NCBI RefSeq assembly: GCF_000762875.2
Contig: NZ_JRMP02000013.1
Location: forward strand, 1-64,000
DNA length: 64,000 nt
Direction: 5' to 3'
Origin: Helicobacter saguini
Lineage (GTDB): Bacteria > Campylobacterota > Campylobacteria > Campylobacterales > Helicobacteraceae
The translations under genes were made by a program, and so were the position numbers. Of the stretch, positions 17,705 through 27,500 are shown one piece after another. The notes beneath the pieces were generated by a model, which ran no database searches, was not told the origin of the DNA, and was given only the letters and a program-made list of their open reading frames with translations. Within the stretch, counting starts at the first letter, position 1, and each line of letters begins with the position of its first letter.

Positions 17705-17841
17705 AATTCTTTAGAATCTACTTTTTTGCACTTTCAAATAAAATTTTTTATGTTACATAATATAATAAATATTTAAGATTTTAGCATTTAGAATCTATCA
17801 ATAAGTCGTTTAAATCGCAGCATTCTATAATTGTGTAGTAG

Positions 17842-18919
17842 TTATATTCTAATAATATTTCTAAATAAAATCCTAATATTTTTCATTCGTCTTTTAATGC
17901 TTCTTTCTAATTTTCTATAAAGCCTTTTTGCTTTACTTGGTGCGTTAAAAATCTCTTTTTCTTTCAATATAGCGTCTATAACTTTTTCTTGTTTAAAACT
18001 TTTTTGCAAACTAGAATTCCAAGTCACAAGCACATTTTTACGCCTAGATTCTGGCATAAAATAAAAAATTGCAGAAAACCATAAATCAATCCTAAGCAAA
18101 TTAAAATCCTGCGGATATTTAGAAATTAACCACGCCTGCAAAGCTTGGTCATCACATAAAATATTAGAATCTAAAAAATGGTGCAAAGATTCTTGCATTA
18201 AAATATTAAAACGCTCCCATGAGCTTTTTGAACCATATAAAATCCCGCCGATTGCCACTTCAAAATTATCATTTTCAACCTTACCTGCTTCTATCATTTT
18301 GTCATAATCTAAGCCTAAAATAAATAAATTCATCTTAGTGTGAGAAATTAAATCGATTTGCTCAGCCATTATAAAATCTAAATCGCTAGGACGATAAAAA
18401 AGTGTTCTACCATGATTAAATCCAAAATCAAGCCACATAATATTTCTAGTAATATTCTTAGAATCTTTTTTAGATTCTATATCTAGGTTGATAATATTAC
18501 CCCCCCCCCCCCGCACTAGATTCTATAAAATCGCTAGCATAATTTAAAGCTTCTAACACAAAAAAACTTTTTAAATACATAAGGTATACATATTTTGCAT
18601 TAATGCTTTCATGTGTTTTATAATGGCTTTCATGGCACATTTGAATTTTTTTATAATCATTTGGCTGAAAAGATTCTAAGTTTTTTAACAATATTAATGT
18701 TTTAGATTCTAAATTATGATTTGTGCGAATTTCTAGAATCTTTTTTGCAATCATCATATTTTCACAAAAAATTATAAACTTATTTTTAAGCCCAGCAATG
18801 CTAGAAAAATACTGCAAATATGTATCTATCGTGCGTTTTGCCTTATGAAAATTAGGATTTTTAGAATCTAAATCAATTTTATAAAACGCACTAACCACAA
18901 CTAATTCATTATTTTCCAT
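17842..18919 (-). CDS. HtrL/YibB-like glycan protein, phase-variable and out of frame here
   Basis: Two overlapping frames belong to one gene of ~360 codons. The first (18919-18497) has ELVVVSAFYKIDL, YLQYFSSIAGLKNKFIIFCEN and ends SSAGGGG at a 13-C tract. The second (from the tract to 17842) continues with IMWLDFGFNHGRTLFYRP, DDQALQAWL and a very basic C-terminus. This layout fits the HtrL/YibB family, associated with LPS or capsule glycosylation. With 13 C the reading frame stops just after the tract; 12 or 15 C would join the halves. The state in this sequence is therefore OFF, or the tract was miscounted in assembly. Family assignment is from pattern recognition. Confidence 0.75.
18500..18512. 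repeat. 13-C homopolymer tract (phase-variation switch)
   Basis: Thirteen consecutive C on the plus strand (G on the coding strand) inside the HtrL/YibB-like gene. Slipped-strand mispairing at such tracts is the classic ON/OFF switch in Helicobacter and Campylobacter surface genes. Confidence 0.9.
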
Positions 18920-18950
18920 TTTTTCTTAAACCTTACAACACTTCCACTCT

Positions 18951-18966
18951 AGATTCTATAGAATCT
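18951..18966. terminator. Perfect 16-bp octamer palindrome at the 3' end of the M24 peptidase gene
   Basis: AGATTCTATAGAATCT is a perfect inverted repeat that contains the peptidase TAG stop (18956-18958, minus strand). Confidence 0.45.
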
Positions 18967-20260
18967 CTGCGCGACCATTTTTCACCACGACCAAATCCTC
19001 GATTCTAATGCCAAAAACACCCTCAATATAAATCCCAGGCTCAATAGAAAAGACCATCCCATCCTCGATTATACTCTCGCTTCGCCGCGAAATAAAGGGC
19101 ATCTCGTGAATATCAAGCCCTATTCCATGCCCTGTGCTATGCACAAAATACGCTCCAAAACCTGCCTCTTCAATCACGCTACGAGCCAGCGCGTCAATCT
19201 CTTTCCCACTCATCCCAGCGCGTAAATTCGTAATCGCAAACTCTTGCGCCTTCCGCACAATATCATAAATTTTTTGCTTTTCACTCTGGCTCATTTTGCG
19301 CGCATTTTCGCCTAAAATCTTAGAATCTAGTCGCGTAAAATCCTGCTCCTTGCTAAAGGCAAACTTCCCACAAATAAACGCCCCACTTCGCGTGCAGTCC
19401 GCACAATATCGCTCGTATTTTAGCCCACAATCAAGCAAAATACTATCGCCATTTTGCAAAATATCGCCACTAGGCAGGGCGTGCGGCTTTGCAGCATTGC
19501 CATTAATGCCAACAATCGGCTCAAAACTAAGCGGAAACTGCCCACAATCGCCCAAAATATCCGCGATTTTATAATGCAAAAATTTCTCGCTTTTGCCCAC
19601 GCCGCTTGTATTTAGAAAGTCCGCAAAGGTTGCAAACGCTTTTAGATTCAGTCGCTGGGCTTCTTTTAGAATCTGTATTTCATTCTCACTTTTCACAATT
19701 CGCATTTTTTGCGTGAAATTTGGGCTAGATTCTAAGTTAATGCCGCTACTTTGCAGGGCTTGAAACTCGCTTACATTCATCCTTGTGGGGTCGTAGCACA
19801 GGGCTTTTATGTGGTGTTTTGTTAGAATCTCAATGGCAGTTTTTAGCAAGTCGCCAGATTCTATAATCTCAATATGTTTTGAATTTTGTAATTGTCTTTC
19901 GCTTTTATTATGAATATTAGAACTTTTGTGGCTTTTAGATTCTATGTTGTGATATTTAGAATCTTTAGAACTTTTAGATTCTATATTTTTAGAATCTACT
20001 AAATTAGAATCTTGCATATTAGATTCTATAATATTATGATTTTTGCAATCTTGCGGATTAGATTCTATAATTTTATCATCACAAATATTACTATTTTCAT
20101 AACTTTTAGAATCTAAACAAATCTCCCTAGCTTCCCCACTATATCTAGCATCAGTGATAAATTTTATCTCATCATTAAGCCGCAAAAGTATCGCATTATC
20201 CGCACTATACCCGCACTCATAATACATCGCACTCTCATCTCGCGTTATATAATTTGTCAT
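18956..20260 (-). CDS. M24 family Xaa-Pro peptidase
   Basis: Cytoplasmic metallopeptidase that removes proline-linked residues from peptides. Metal ligands are visible: Asp in LLDCGLKYERYCADCTRSG (two Asp, ~278 and ~289), His in STGHGIGLDIHEMP (~374), Glu in FSIEPGIYIE and Glu in RIEDLVV. Residues ~50-130 are Asp-Ser/Glu-Ser sequence inserted between two elements of the N-terminal domain (DARYSGEAREICLDSK and LLKTAIEILTKH). This makes the protein 434 aa, against ~340-360 usual. The catalytic domain is intact, so the insert is probably tolerated. TAG stop lies inside an octamer palindrome. Confidence 0.9.
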   Translation of the reverse strand: MTNYITRDESAMYYECGYSADNAILLRLNDEIKFITDARYSGEAREICLDSKSYENSNICDDKIIESNPQDCKNHNIIESNMQDSNLVDSKNIESKSSKDSKYHNIESKSHKSSNIHNKSERQLQNSKHIEIIESGDLLKTAIEILTKHHIKALCYDPTRMNVSEFQALQSSGINLESSPNFTQKMRIVKSENEIQILKEAQRLNLKAFATFADFLNTSGVGKSEKFLHYKIADILGDCGQFPLSFEPIVGINGNAAKPHALPSGDILQNGDSILLDCGLKYERYCADCTRSGAFICGKFAFSKEQDFTRLDSKILGENARKMSQSEKQKIYDIVRKAQEFAITNLRAGMSGKEIDALARSVIEEAGFGAYFVHSTGHGIGLDIHEMPFISRRSESIIEDGMVFSIEPGIYIEGVFGIRIEDLVVVKNGRAEIL

Positions 20261-20285
20261 TTTAAACCTTTACAAATTCTTAAAA

Positions 20286-20468
20286 CTAACTTTCCTCATA
20301 CTCATCTTTTTGATAAGTGATATACGCAAAATACGCGCCTTCGCTTTCAAGTGGCAGAATCTTAATTGAAAAAATCTCCTCTGGGAAAAAATCAACGCAA
20401 AATTTATTAATTTCTCGCTCTAAATTTTCTATCGAGTTAGCCTCAAAAATCTTAACCTGCTTTACCAT
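20286..20468 (-). CDS. Cse60-like small protein
   Basis: A 60-aa protein, VKQVKIFEANSIENLEREIN then a C-terminal SIKILPLES..YFAYITYQK. This resembles the Cse60/DUF2758 family first named in Bacillus sporulation; there is of course no sporulation here and the function is unknown. A clear GGAGCAAGATATG ribosome site supports the start. It sits 25 bases upstream of the peptidase gene on the same strand and may share its transcript. Confidence 0.6.
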   Translation of the reverse strand: MVKQVKIFEANSIENLEREINKFCVDFFPEEIFSIKILPLESEGAYFAYITYQKDEYEES

Positions 20469-20549
20469 ATCTTGCTCCTTAAATCTAAGTGATAAAGTAT
20501 TTTAGCTTAAAAATAGTGAATCTAGTAACGAATTATTCAATAGAATAAC

Positions 20550-22139
20550 TTAAAACAACTTCTCCGGCAGGATTTTCGCGGCGTTTTTGTAAAGGCGAAG
20601 CCAAAAGCTTGTGTTTGGTGGCTTTGTAAAGGTTTGCTCATCTCCATCGATACGAAGCTGCCATACGCACTTTTTCAAAGTCGCATCATACAAGATTCTA
20701 TAAGACTCTGCCATTTGATGTTGCGTTATTTTTTTCAATTCACTTGCCAAATCGCTAGACTTAAAAAACACGATACTTTCAGTATTTAGCATTGCGCTGC
20801 GATAGTCAAGATTAAAACTCCCTACCGCGATAATGCTATCATCAATTATCATACTTTTGCTATGCAGGCTCACGCGCGCCTTTTTTGTGTTGTAAAACTT
20901 CGCCTTGTCCTTTAGTTTCGCTTTATTCACATCAAGATTTGTGTATTCATAGACTTCAATTCCCATTTTGGCGAGTTTATCGCGATAGTGCTCCCAGTGC
21001 GAATACACCGGCACTACATCAATGCTAGCAAGCGAATTTGTTAGAATCTGAATCTTTACGCCACGATTAAGGAAATCTTGCCAAAACTCCATTGACGCAT
21101 TCCCCGGGACAAGATAGCTAGATGAAATAATGATAGAATCTTTTGCATAATTCAAATAATATGAGAGTGCGTCCAAAATTAGCGTCTTAGAATCTGCGTT
21201 ATTAATATCCACTTTCTGCGGTAAATCCGCTAGGAAAATGCCCTCGCCAAAGCTCATTTTTAGCTCTTTATTAAGGTATTTGCCCTTAAAAGATTCTATA
21301 TCAGCGCGGTATTCTAGCCACTGCTTTTCATTTATGTTATACGCCTTTGCCTGCTCTTTTAGTGTGCGTTTATGATATTTTTTAAGCTTAGATTTACTAG
21401 GGAAAAAAGATAGCGGGATGCTGCGATTATAGTTCCAAAACTCTTCAAAATTTAGCCTAGAATCCTTAGTAATATTACCGATAAAAAGTAGGTCAGTATC
21501 AGTAAAATTCACACTTGCATTATCAAAATACTCATCGCCGATATTTCGCCCACCCATGATTAGTGCGGTATCATCGAAAATAAAAAGCTTATTGTGCATT
21601 CGTTTGTTAATACGAGCAAAGTCAAAGGGCGCTTCAAACGCCCTTAATATCGTAAAGCGAAAAAAGTAAGGATTAAAGATTCTAACTTCAACATTTGGGT
21701 GATTATCAAGTTGAATCAGGTCATATAAATCATTTGTAATGCCATTATCATCAATTAAGATTCTAATTTTCACACCGCGGCTCGCAGCCTCCAAAAGCTC
21801 GTGTATCAGCAGCTTTGAAGTAAGCTCATTTTTGTAAATGTAGGTTTGAATATCAATGCTTTTTTGAGCCATTTGAATAAATGCAAGGCGATGAAGCAGT
21901 GCGGACGTGCCATCAGCGATAATCAATGCGCCATCTTTTCCTTCTCTTAACTCATTTTGATAAGGTGTAGCAATGGGACTATCAAAGACATTATATTGCG
22001 GTGTGTAGGTGGTTTTAGTATCATGCTCGATTTTAGTTAGCGGACTACACGCAGTGAAAATCAAGGCGATTAACACCGCCACACTAATCGTAATTATGCA
22101 GTAAAGTATAAAATGTAGTGATAGCATTTTGTTTGTCAT
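20550..22139 (-). CDS. Phospholipase D superfamily protein, ClsC-like cardiolipin synthase
   Basis: Two HKD motifs are present: MHNKLFIFDD..GGRN near residue 182 and LHSKSMIIDD..GSFN near 425, as needed for transfer of a phosphatidyl group. The order and the length (529 aa) fit the ClsC/YmdC-like branch that makes cardiolipin from phosphatidylglycerol and another phospholipid. The N-terminus is hydrophobic and ends in LIFTACSPL, a plausible lipoprotein cleavage site, so the enzyme is probably membrane-anchored facing the periplasm. No low-complexity insert. It stands alone between Cse60-like and TonB receptor genes. Confidence 0.85.
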   Translation of the reverse strand: MTNKMLSLHFILYCIITISVAVLIALIFTACSPLTKIEHDTKTTYTPQYNVFDSPIATPYQNELREGKDGALIIADGTSALLHRLAFIQMAQKSIDIQTYIYKNELTSKLLIHELLEAASRGVKIRILIDDNGITNDLYDLIQLDNHPNVEVRIFNPYFFRFTILRAFEAPFDFARINKRMHNKLFIFDDTALIMGGRNIGDEYFDNASVNFTDTDLLFIGNITKDSRLNFEEFWNYNRSIPLSFFPSKSKLKKYHKRTLKEQAKAYNINEKQWLEYRADIESFKGKYLNKELKMSFGEGIFLADLPQKVDINNADSKTLILDALSYYLNYAKDSIIISSSYLVPGNASMEFWQDFLNRGVKIQILTNSLASIDVVPVYSHWEHYRDKLAKMGIEVYEYTNLDVNKAKLKDKAKFYNTKKARVSLHSKSMIIDDSIIAVGSFNLDYRSAMLNTESIVFFKSSDLASELKKITQHQMAESYRILYDATLKKCVWQLRIDGDEQTFTKPPNTSFWLRLYKNAAKILPEKLF

Positions 22140-22206
22140 TTTGGCTTATATTCTGGTGAATTTGTGGAATCTTAGCGTAGAAATTTTAAGAATTAGAATA
22201 TAGAAT

Positions 22207-25149
22207 CTAAAATTTATATCCTAAGGTTAGCCAGAATTGGCGGCCGACTTCATATATGGGAGTAGCAGTAGTCCCAGCAGTTAGGCTATAACTTGCCGAG
22301 GCAATGGCTAGATTTTTAGAATCTAAAAGGTTATAAATATCCACATTCACATACAAACTATTGCCCTTATACGCATTAATCTCAAAGCCAAAACGCATAT
22401 CCCAAGTAAAAGCGCCCTTTACATTAAATGGGCGAAATGTATCGACATAATTTCCATTAGAATCTTTATCAGGTTGCGGTCGATTAGCAACTCCTCCATA
22501 GCTAGCAGGCGTGCTAGCCATCGCTATGTAGCTAGAGCGAAAGCGAAAAAAGTTATTCCACAAAATCTTAGTTTTCCATATAGAAAATATATGCGTGGTA
22601 TTTAGCCTTATTGTATAGGGGCGATTAAAGTTATCCGCTGGTCTATCTGCATAACGCAAAAGCTCTCCATTGTAGCTTATCCATTGATTAGCAAGTTCTG
22701 GGTTTGAAAGCGTGTCGGTGTAATCTGTGTAATTTCTACGCACTTGTGTCCAGTCAAATGCGAATAAAAAGTGATTTTTTATCCCAAAAAATTCTATAAA
22801 TTCTTTATTTTCAACACTTAGGGTTATTACGTGGGTGGTGGATTTACCCTCATTTGTATAGATGTAGTATGTATCTGCGTAGTTAGAATCTTTAGGGATA
22901 TTTGCTAGGGTATTTGTGATTCTGCGAATTTCATCTCTGCCTAATCTACAAATATATTTCGCACCTATATTAAAATCATACACACTTTGAGCAAAGCCTA
23001 TCATATATTCATCTACATAAGGCACTTTTAGCTGTGTGAATTTAGTATCGCTTGTATATTTTGTTACGCAGTTATCATAATCTTCGCCTTCTATTCTTTG
23101 TCCTGTTTGATAGTGGTAATGATAGAATCCATTTGCATCGCGTAATCTAGGTTGGCAGATTCTATTTTGATTTAATACACTATCCCAGCTTACACCCACG
23201 CCATTTCTCCTAAGGCCTGTTTCATATCTAGCTATACCATCAGCTAATGCGTAAGCAAAGATATTTCTACCATAATATCTATTTACCCCAGCGGTAAGTT
23301 GAGATTGAAAGTTTTTGCCTAGTTCGCTTTTATTCCACGGGGCTTCATAATTTAGTGAGATTCTATGACCTAGTGTTACTTTATTCATATAAGTATCATA
23401 CTCTACTCTAAGTCCGGGGCGAAAATTAAAAGAGCCAAATTTTCCTAAGTCAAATAAAATATTATCTTCTATGAAAAATGCAGCAATGAAATTATCTATA
23501 TTAATATTTCCCTTGCTATACATACTTTTTTTTCTTATATATTGTCCATATTGCCAATTTATTATTGTTCCATTAGCTTGTGTATAGCGGACAGGATTTG
23601 TATCACACCAATTTAAATCAGTGCATAGCTTTTGCTGTGCTTCATTTTCTATTGCTACTAAATTGCCATTATTTAAAGCCATTTCAAAAGGCTGCTGTGT
23701 GTAATTAGCATATTGATATGCTAAATCTAATCCTACTTGGAATCTATGAGTGCTTTTCCATATTTCATAAGGTTTAAAATCTTGGATAATCTTATTATTA
23801 ATTGTATGTTGAGACGTGTTATATGGTATATTTCCCCCTTCACGCACAAATGCAGAAAACATACCAGCCCAATTTTTACTAGCTGATGGATACCAATATT
23901 TTGTAGCGCTATATCCGTGAGCTGTGCTAGAAGATTCTAAATATGAATAAGATAGAGTGTTTGTCAAAACGCCCAAAGGATTATCCCAAATAGTTTTTAA
24001 TCCTATCGTTTGCCCACCAGAATCTAGGCTATACCAATCATCTTTACTACCCGTCATAAAAAAATAGTTACTTTGTGGGGCGTATATATAGCTTAGCTCC
24101 ATTCGCACATTTTCATTTATATCATAGAATCCTTTTAGAAAATAGTTATAAATTTGTCGCTTTTGTGTTTGTTTATTATCAATAGAGCTTTGTAAGATAA
24201 ATGATGAGTTATTAGTGCTTCTTGGATTTGTATATAAGGGTATAAAGCTTTGCGTTGTTGTGAAACTTGCTAAAAAGCCAAATTTATCACTGATTTTAGA
24301 TTCTATACTGCTTTTAACTAAGTGCTTTATAAAAATGGGCTGATTAGATTCTGAATTTGAATTAATAAAACTTTGCAGGTTAGAATCATCACCATAAATA
24401 TGATAATTTGTCATACTTATTGCATTTGGCGTGACGTTTCCTTGTGTTATTTGATAGCTAATATTTGCACCAAATTTTTTAGTTGGACGTCTTGTATTTG
24501 CCTCAATTACGCCGCCTGTAAAGCCACCATAAGCAGCACCCACATTAGAATCTAGTATAGTTATAGATTCTAAAAGGCTAGTATCTATTGCTAAGCCTTG
24601 TGAATTTCCACTCTGTTTTATCCATGAATTTACACCATTAAATGTAGCTCCTGCTGGGTCTAAATCATTATTCATATTAAAACCATCTAATTGAAAATTA
24701 TTTTGATAATGCAGTCCGCCGCTAATTGAGATTCTAGCAGGGTCAATTTCTCCGGGTGTAGTGCTTCTTAGTTGTGAATTATCATACTGCACGTTTGGTA
24801 AGATTCTAAGCAGTGAGCCTATATCACCATTTCCACTTGGATTAGATTCAATCATTTGTTGATTTATAAAGCCGCTACTGCTTTGATATGTTTTATTAGC
24901 ATCATTTGATATTGTCGTTACGGCATTTAGGCGATAGTTTTTTATATTTTTGGTTTTAGATTCTGTATTTTCACTAAAAGGGTTGTTGGTAGGAGATAAG
25001 GTAGAATCTTTAGAATCTTTTTTAGAATCCACAAAATTAGATTCTATAGAATCTTTATCTTGCGTGATAGAATCTGCATTCATTAAATTAAACACAAAAA
25101 GCCCAGCAAATAAAATCTTAGAATCTTTTAAAAATAAGAACATAACCAC
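22207..25149 (-). CDS. TonB-dependent outer-membrane receptor
   Basis: 980 aa, full length. N-terminal signal-like hydrophobic segment, a short Asp-Ser/Glu-Ser linker (~28-70), then NYRLNAVTTISNDANKTYQSSSG, possibly holding the TonB-box region. The plug has SNPSGNGDIGSLLRILPNV and STTPGEIDPARISISGG, then NNFQLDGFNMNNDLDPAG. A 22-strand barrel ends in FWLTLGYKF with terminal Phe. It would import an iron chelate or other large nutrient using TonB-ExbB-ExbD. The substrate is not readable. A close paralogue lies at 45506-48555, broken by a frameshift. A small palindrome near the promoter may bind a regulator. Confidence 0.9.
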   Translation of the reverse strand: MVMFLFLKDSKILFAGLFVFNLMNADSITQDKDSIESNFVDSKKDSKDSTLSPTNNPFSENTESKTKNIKNYRLNAVTTISNDANKTYQSSSGFINQQMIESNPSGNGDIGSLLRILPNVQYDNSQLRSTTPGEIDPARISISGGLHYQNNFQLDGFNMNNDLDPAGATFNGVNSWIKQSGNSQGLAIDTSLLESITILDSNVGAAYGGFTGGVIEANTRRPTKKFGANISYQITQGNVTPNAISMTNYHIYGDDSNLQSFINSNSESNQPIFIKHLVKSSIESKISDKFGFLASFTTTQSFIPLYTNPRSTNNSSFILQSSIDNKQTQKRQIYNYFLKGFYDINENVRMELSYIYAPQSNYFFMTGSKDDWYSLDSGGQTIGLKTIWDNPLGVLTNTLSYSYLESSSTAHGYSATKYWYPSASKNWAGMFSAFVREGGNIPYNTSQHTINNKIIQDFKPYEIWKSTHRFQVGLDLAYQYANYTQQPFEMALNNGNLVAIENEAQQKLCTDLNWCDTNPVRYTQANGTIINWQYGQYIRKKSMYSKGNINIDNFIAAFFIEDNILFDLGKFGSFNFRPGLRVEYDTYMNKVTLGHRISLNYEAPWNKSELGKNFQSQLTAGVNRYYGRNIFAYALADGIARYETGLRRNGVGVSWDSVLNQNRICQPRLRDANGFYHYHYQTGQRIEGEDYDNCVTKYTSDTKFTQLKVPYVDEYMIGFAQSVYDFNIGAKYICRLGRDEIRRITNTLANIPKDSNYADTYYIYTNEGKSTTHVITLSVENKEFIEFFGIKNHFLFAFDWTQVRRNYTDYTDTLSNPELANQWISYNGELLRYADRPADNFNRPYTIRLNTTHIFSIWKTKILWNNFFRFRSSYIAMASTPASYGGVANRPQPDKDSNGNYVDTFRPFNVKGAFTWDMRFGFEINAYKGNSLYVNVDIYNLLDSKNLAIASASYSLTAGTTATPIYEVGRQFWLTLGYKF

Positions 25150-25182
25150 TCCAAAAATACTAAATTTATAATTTAAATTACA

Positions 25183-25195
25183 AGGAATTATTCCT
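25183..25195. promoter_or_regulatory. Possible operator upstream of the TonB receptor
   Basis: AGGAAT-T-ATTCCT is a perfect inverted repeat 34-46 bases before the receptor ATG, in very AT-rich DNA where a promoter is expected. It may be a metal-regulator site; it does not match a textbook Fur box closely enough to name it. Confidence 0.35.
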
Positions 25196-25331
25196 ATTAT
25201 TTTATTAAATCTAGCTTAAAATTCATATATTTTATAAAATTCCGCATTCTAAAAACAAATCGCTACATTTTTTGTATTTTAAGAAAGTTTGGTTAGTGCT
25301 TTTAGGATAGATTCTAATCTCGTTTAGAATC

Positions 25332-26273
25332 TCACTCCCCCATCTCATACCCTAAGTATTTTAAGCCGCCTTTTTCCTTGCTCCAGCCGTGTATCACTTT
25401 GACTTCTAGCTCTAAAAAGACTTTGCTCTCACTCAAAAGTTCGCATTTTTTACGCGCCAAAGTCCCCAAAGCGCGAATGCCCTTGCCACCGCGACCGATA
25501 ATTATCGCCTTTTGACTCTCTTTTTCGACAATAATTTGCGCCTTTATCACAATCACATTCGCCTTTTCAGCCACGCTCACCACGCGCGCATCGCTCTTAT
25601 ATGGAATCTCATCGCTAAAAAACTCATAAATGCACTCTCTAATCGCCTCCTTATAAATATCGCGCATTAGCGTGGTGCTAAGGGTTTCTTCATCATAAAA
25701 ATGCGGATGTTCTGGCAGATTTTTAGCGATTTCTAAAAGTAGTAAATTTTTGTCCTTTTCTTTCATATTTACCGCACTTAGTGGAATTAGTGAGATATAA
25801 TTTTTAGAGTATTTTTCATAAAAAGTTAGTATTTTTAGAAGTTCAGCGTGAGTTACATTATCGATTTTATTTAGCAGTAAAATATGCTTTTTTTGATATT
25901 TTTTAATAAAGCTTTCATAATTTTTCATCTCATTTTCTTTGAGACTTGCCACGCTAATAAAAAGGCTCAAATCAGATTCTAAAATCGCATTATTTGCCTC
26001 CTTAAGCATGTATTTATCAATTAAGTTTTTTTTTAAAATCTCCTTTGTATAGCTCTCTTTTGTGAAACCGGGCGTATCAAGGAAAATGATTTGACTATCA
26101 AACTGCTCGTTAGTAAAAGGCAGGATAAAATCCATTTTTTTACGCGTGGCATTCGCCTTTTTTGAGACAAGGGCTAGGGGCATATTTGCGAGTGCATTAA
26201 GTAGCGTAGATTTCCCAGCATTAGTGCGCCCAACCACGCTTACAAAGCCACTTGTTATTTTTTTATTTTGCAT
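25332..26273 (-). CDS. era: GTPase Era
   Basis: 313 aa. G1 is GRTNAGKST (residues 15-23), G3 is DTPG, and G4 is NKID. The C-terminal KH domain carries IIGRGGKGIRALG. Era binds the 3' end of 16S rRNA and checks 30S assembly. Full length, no inserts. It is the last gene of a tight operon: its ATG lies three bases after the end of the alanine racemase gene, which in turn starts three bases after cdsA. Confidence 0.95.
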   Translation of the reverse strand: MQNKKITSGFVSVVGRTNAGKSTLLNALANMPLALVSKKANATRKKMDFILPFTNEQFDSQIIFLDTPGFTKESYTKEILKKNLIDKYMLKEANNAILESDLSLFISVASLKENEMKNYESFIKKYQKKHILLLNKIDNVTHAELLKILTFYEKYSKNYISLIPLSAVNMKEKDKNLLLLEIAKNLPEHPHFYDEETLSTTLMRDIYKEAIRECIYEFFSDEIPYKSDARVVSVAEKANVIVIKAQIIVEKESQKAIIIGRGGKGIRALGTLARKKCELLSESKVFLELEVKVIHGWSKEKGGLKYLGYEMGE

Positions 26274-26276
26274 TTT

Positions 26277-27497
26277 TCACACCACAATGCGTTTGATAAA
26301 GGGGGAGAGGCGCGTTAGGACTTCATAAGGAATCGTATCAAAGATTTTTGCGATGTATGCCGCGTTATCCATCACAAGAATTTCTGGCAGCTCACTAAAG
26401 CAGCTAAAGCAATCCATCGAAGTCTTAGGCAGCATTTCCAAACCGCAGGGCAACAGCACCTTTTTGCGACCATTAAGCCGATAGAATCCATCGCCATAGC
26501 CGATATCATAAGTGCTAATTTTGCCTTTAGATTCTATAATCGTGCGCCCGCCATAGCCTATCTTTTCCCCCTTTTGCAAAGAGCGCGTAGCAATTTTTTG
26601 TGCGTAAAGTTTCAAAATCGGCTTTAAATCCTTGCTAGATTCTATACTCACATCAGCACACAAGTAGCCATACATCGCGATTCCAGCGCGTATCAAGTCA
26701 TCATCGCTACTTTTTGCACGCAAGGCAGCAGACGAGTTAAGACTATGGAATCTAGGCACTTCAAAGCCTTTCAAAGTCGCCATTTCACGCACTATTTTTT
26801 TTATTTTAGCAAAGTTAGCACGTTCCCTTTCATATTCATCGCCCTTATCATCACCATAGCCATTATGAGAAAACACGCCCACAAGCCGCATTTTCGCCCC
26901 CAAAATCATATCAATGCAAGATTCAATCTCATTTAGCTCCACACCATTGCGATTCATTCCTATATTGACTTTCAGCTCCACGCCGACATCTTTTAGCGAA
27001 GAGCCACACTCACACTTCAAAGATTCTAAAAACTCTAAAGAAGGCACAGACACATAGATGTTTTTTATTTTTTTATCAAAATCACGGGGCAATTTCCCAT
27101 AAAAAAATGTGATATGTTTAAATTTATGCGCGATTTTCAAAGCCTCATCATAGTTTTTCACAAAGGCAGATTCTATATTATTCTGCATACATAAATCGCT
27201 CATCAAATCCAGGCCATGCCCATAAGCGTTATCTTTTAAGACCGCGCCGATTTCAATTTTTTTAGAATCTTTTAACATAGAATCTTGCGACTTAGAATCT
27301 TTTAATATAGAATCTTGTAAATTAGATTCTATAAAAGTTCTAGATTCTATAACTTTCTTAGAATCTTTTTTAGAATCTTTAAAATCTTGCGACTTAGATT
27401 CTATAGAATCTAAACGCATATTTATAGAATCTAAATGCTTCCTTATCACATCCAAATTATGCTTAAAATTTTTAGAATCAATAGTTATATACGCCAT
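26277..27497 (-). CDS. alr: Alanine racemase with an N-terminal Asp-Ser insert
   Basis: PLP enzyme making D-alanine for peptidoglycan. The PLP-lysine lies in VLKDNAYGHG (~residue 85), and the C-terminal beta domain shows GYGDGFYRLNG and a late RLSPFIKR. The protein is 406 aa; the extra length comes from residues ~33-75, a run of Asp-Ser/Glu-Ser units between the first helix (HNLDVIRKHLDS) and the PLP strand. This insert lies before the barrel's catalytic lysine. The gene sits between cdsA and era with 3-base gaps on both sides, so it belongs to one envelope/ribosome operon. Confidence 0.93.
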   Translation of the reverse strand: MAYITIDSKNFKHNLDVIRKHLDSINMRLDSIESKSQDFKDSKKDSKKVIESRTFIESNLQDSILKDSKSQDSMLKDSKKIEIGAVLKDNAYGHGLDLMSDLCMQNNIESAFVKNYDEALKIAHKFKHITFFYGKLPRDFDKKIKNIYVSVPSLEFLESLKCECGSSLKDVGVELKVNIGMNRNGVELNEIESCIDMILGAKMRLVGVFSHNGYGDDKGDEYERERANFAKIKKIVREMATLKGFEVPRFHSLNSSAALRAKSSDDDLIRAGIAMYGYLCADVSIESSKDLKPILKLYAQKIATRSLQKGEKIGYGGRTIIESKGKISTYDIGYGDGFYRLNGRKKVLLPCGLEMLPKTSMDCFSCFSELPEILVMDNAAYIAKIFDTIPYEVLTRLSPFIKRIVV

Positions 27498-27500
27498 AAA

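Noticed and set aside
20286-20468. Sporulation gene in this organism
   Set aside because: The Cse60 name is only a family label; nothing else in the window suggests sporulation.
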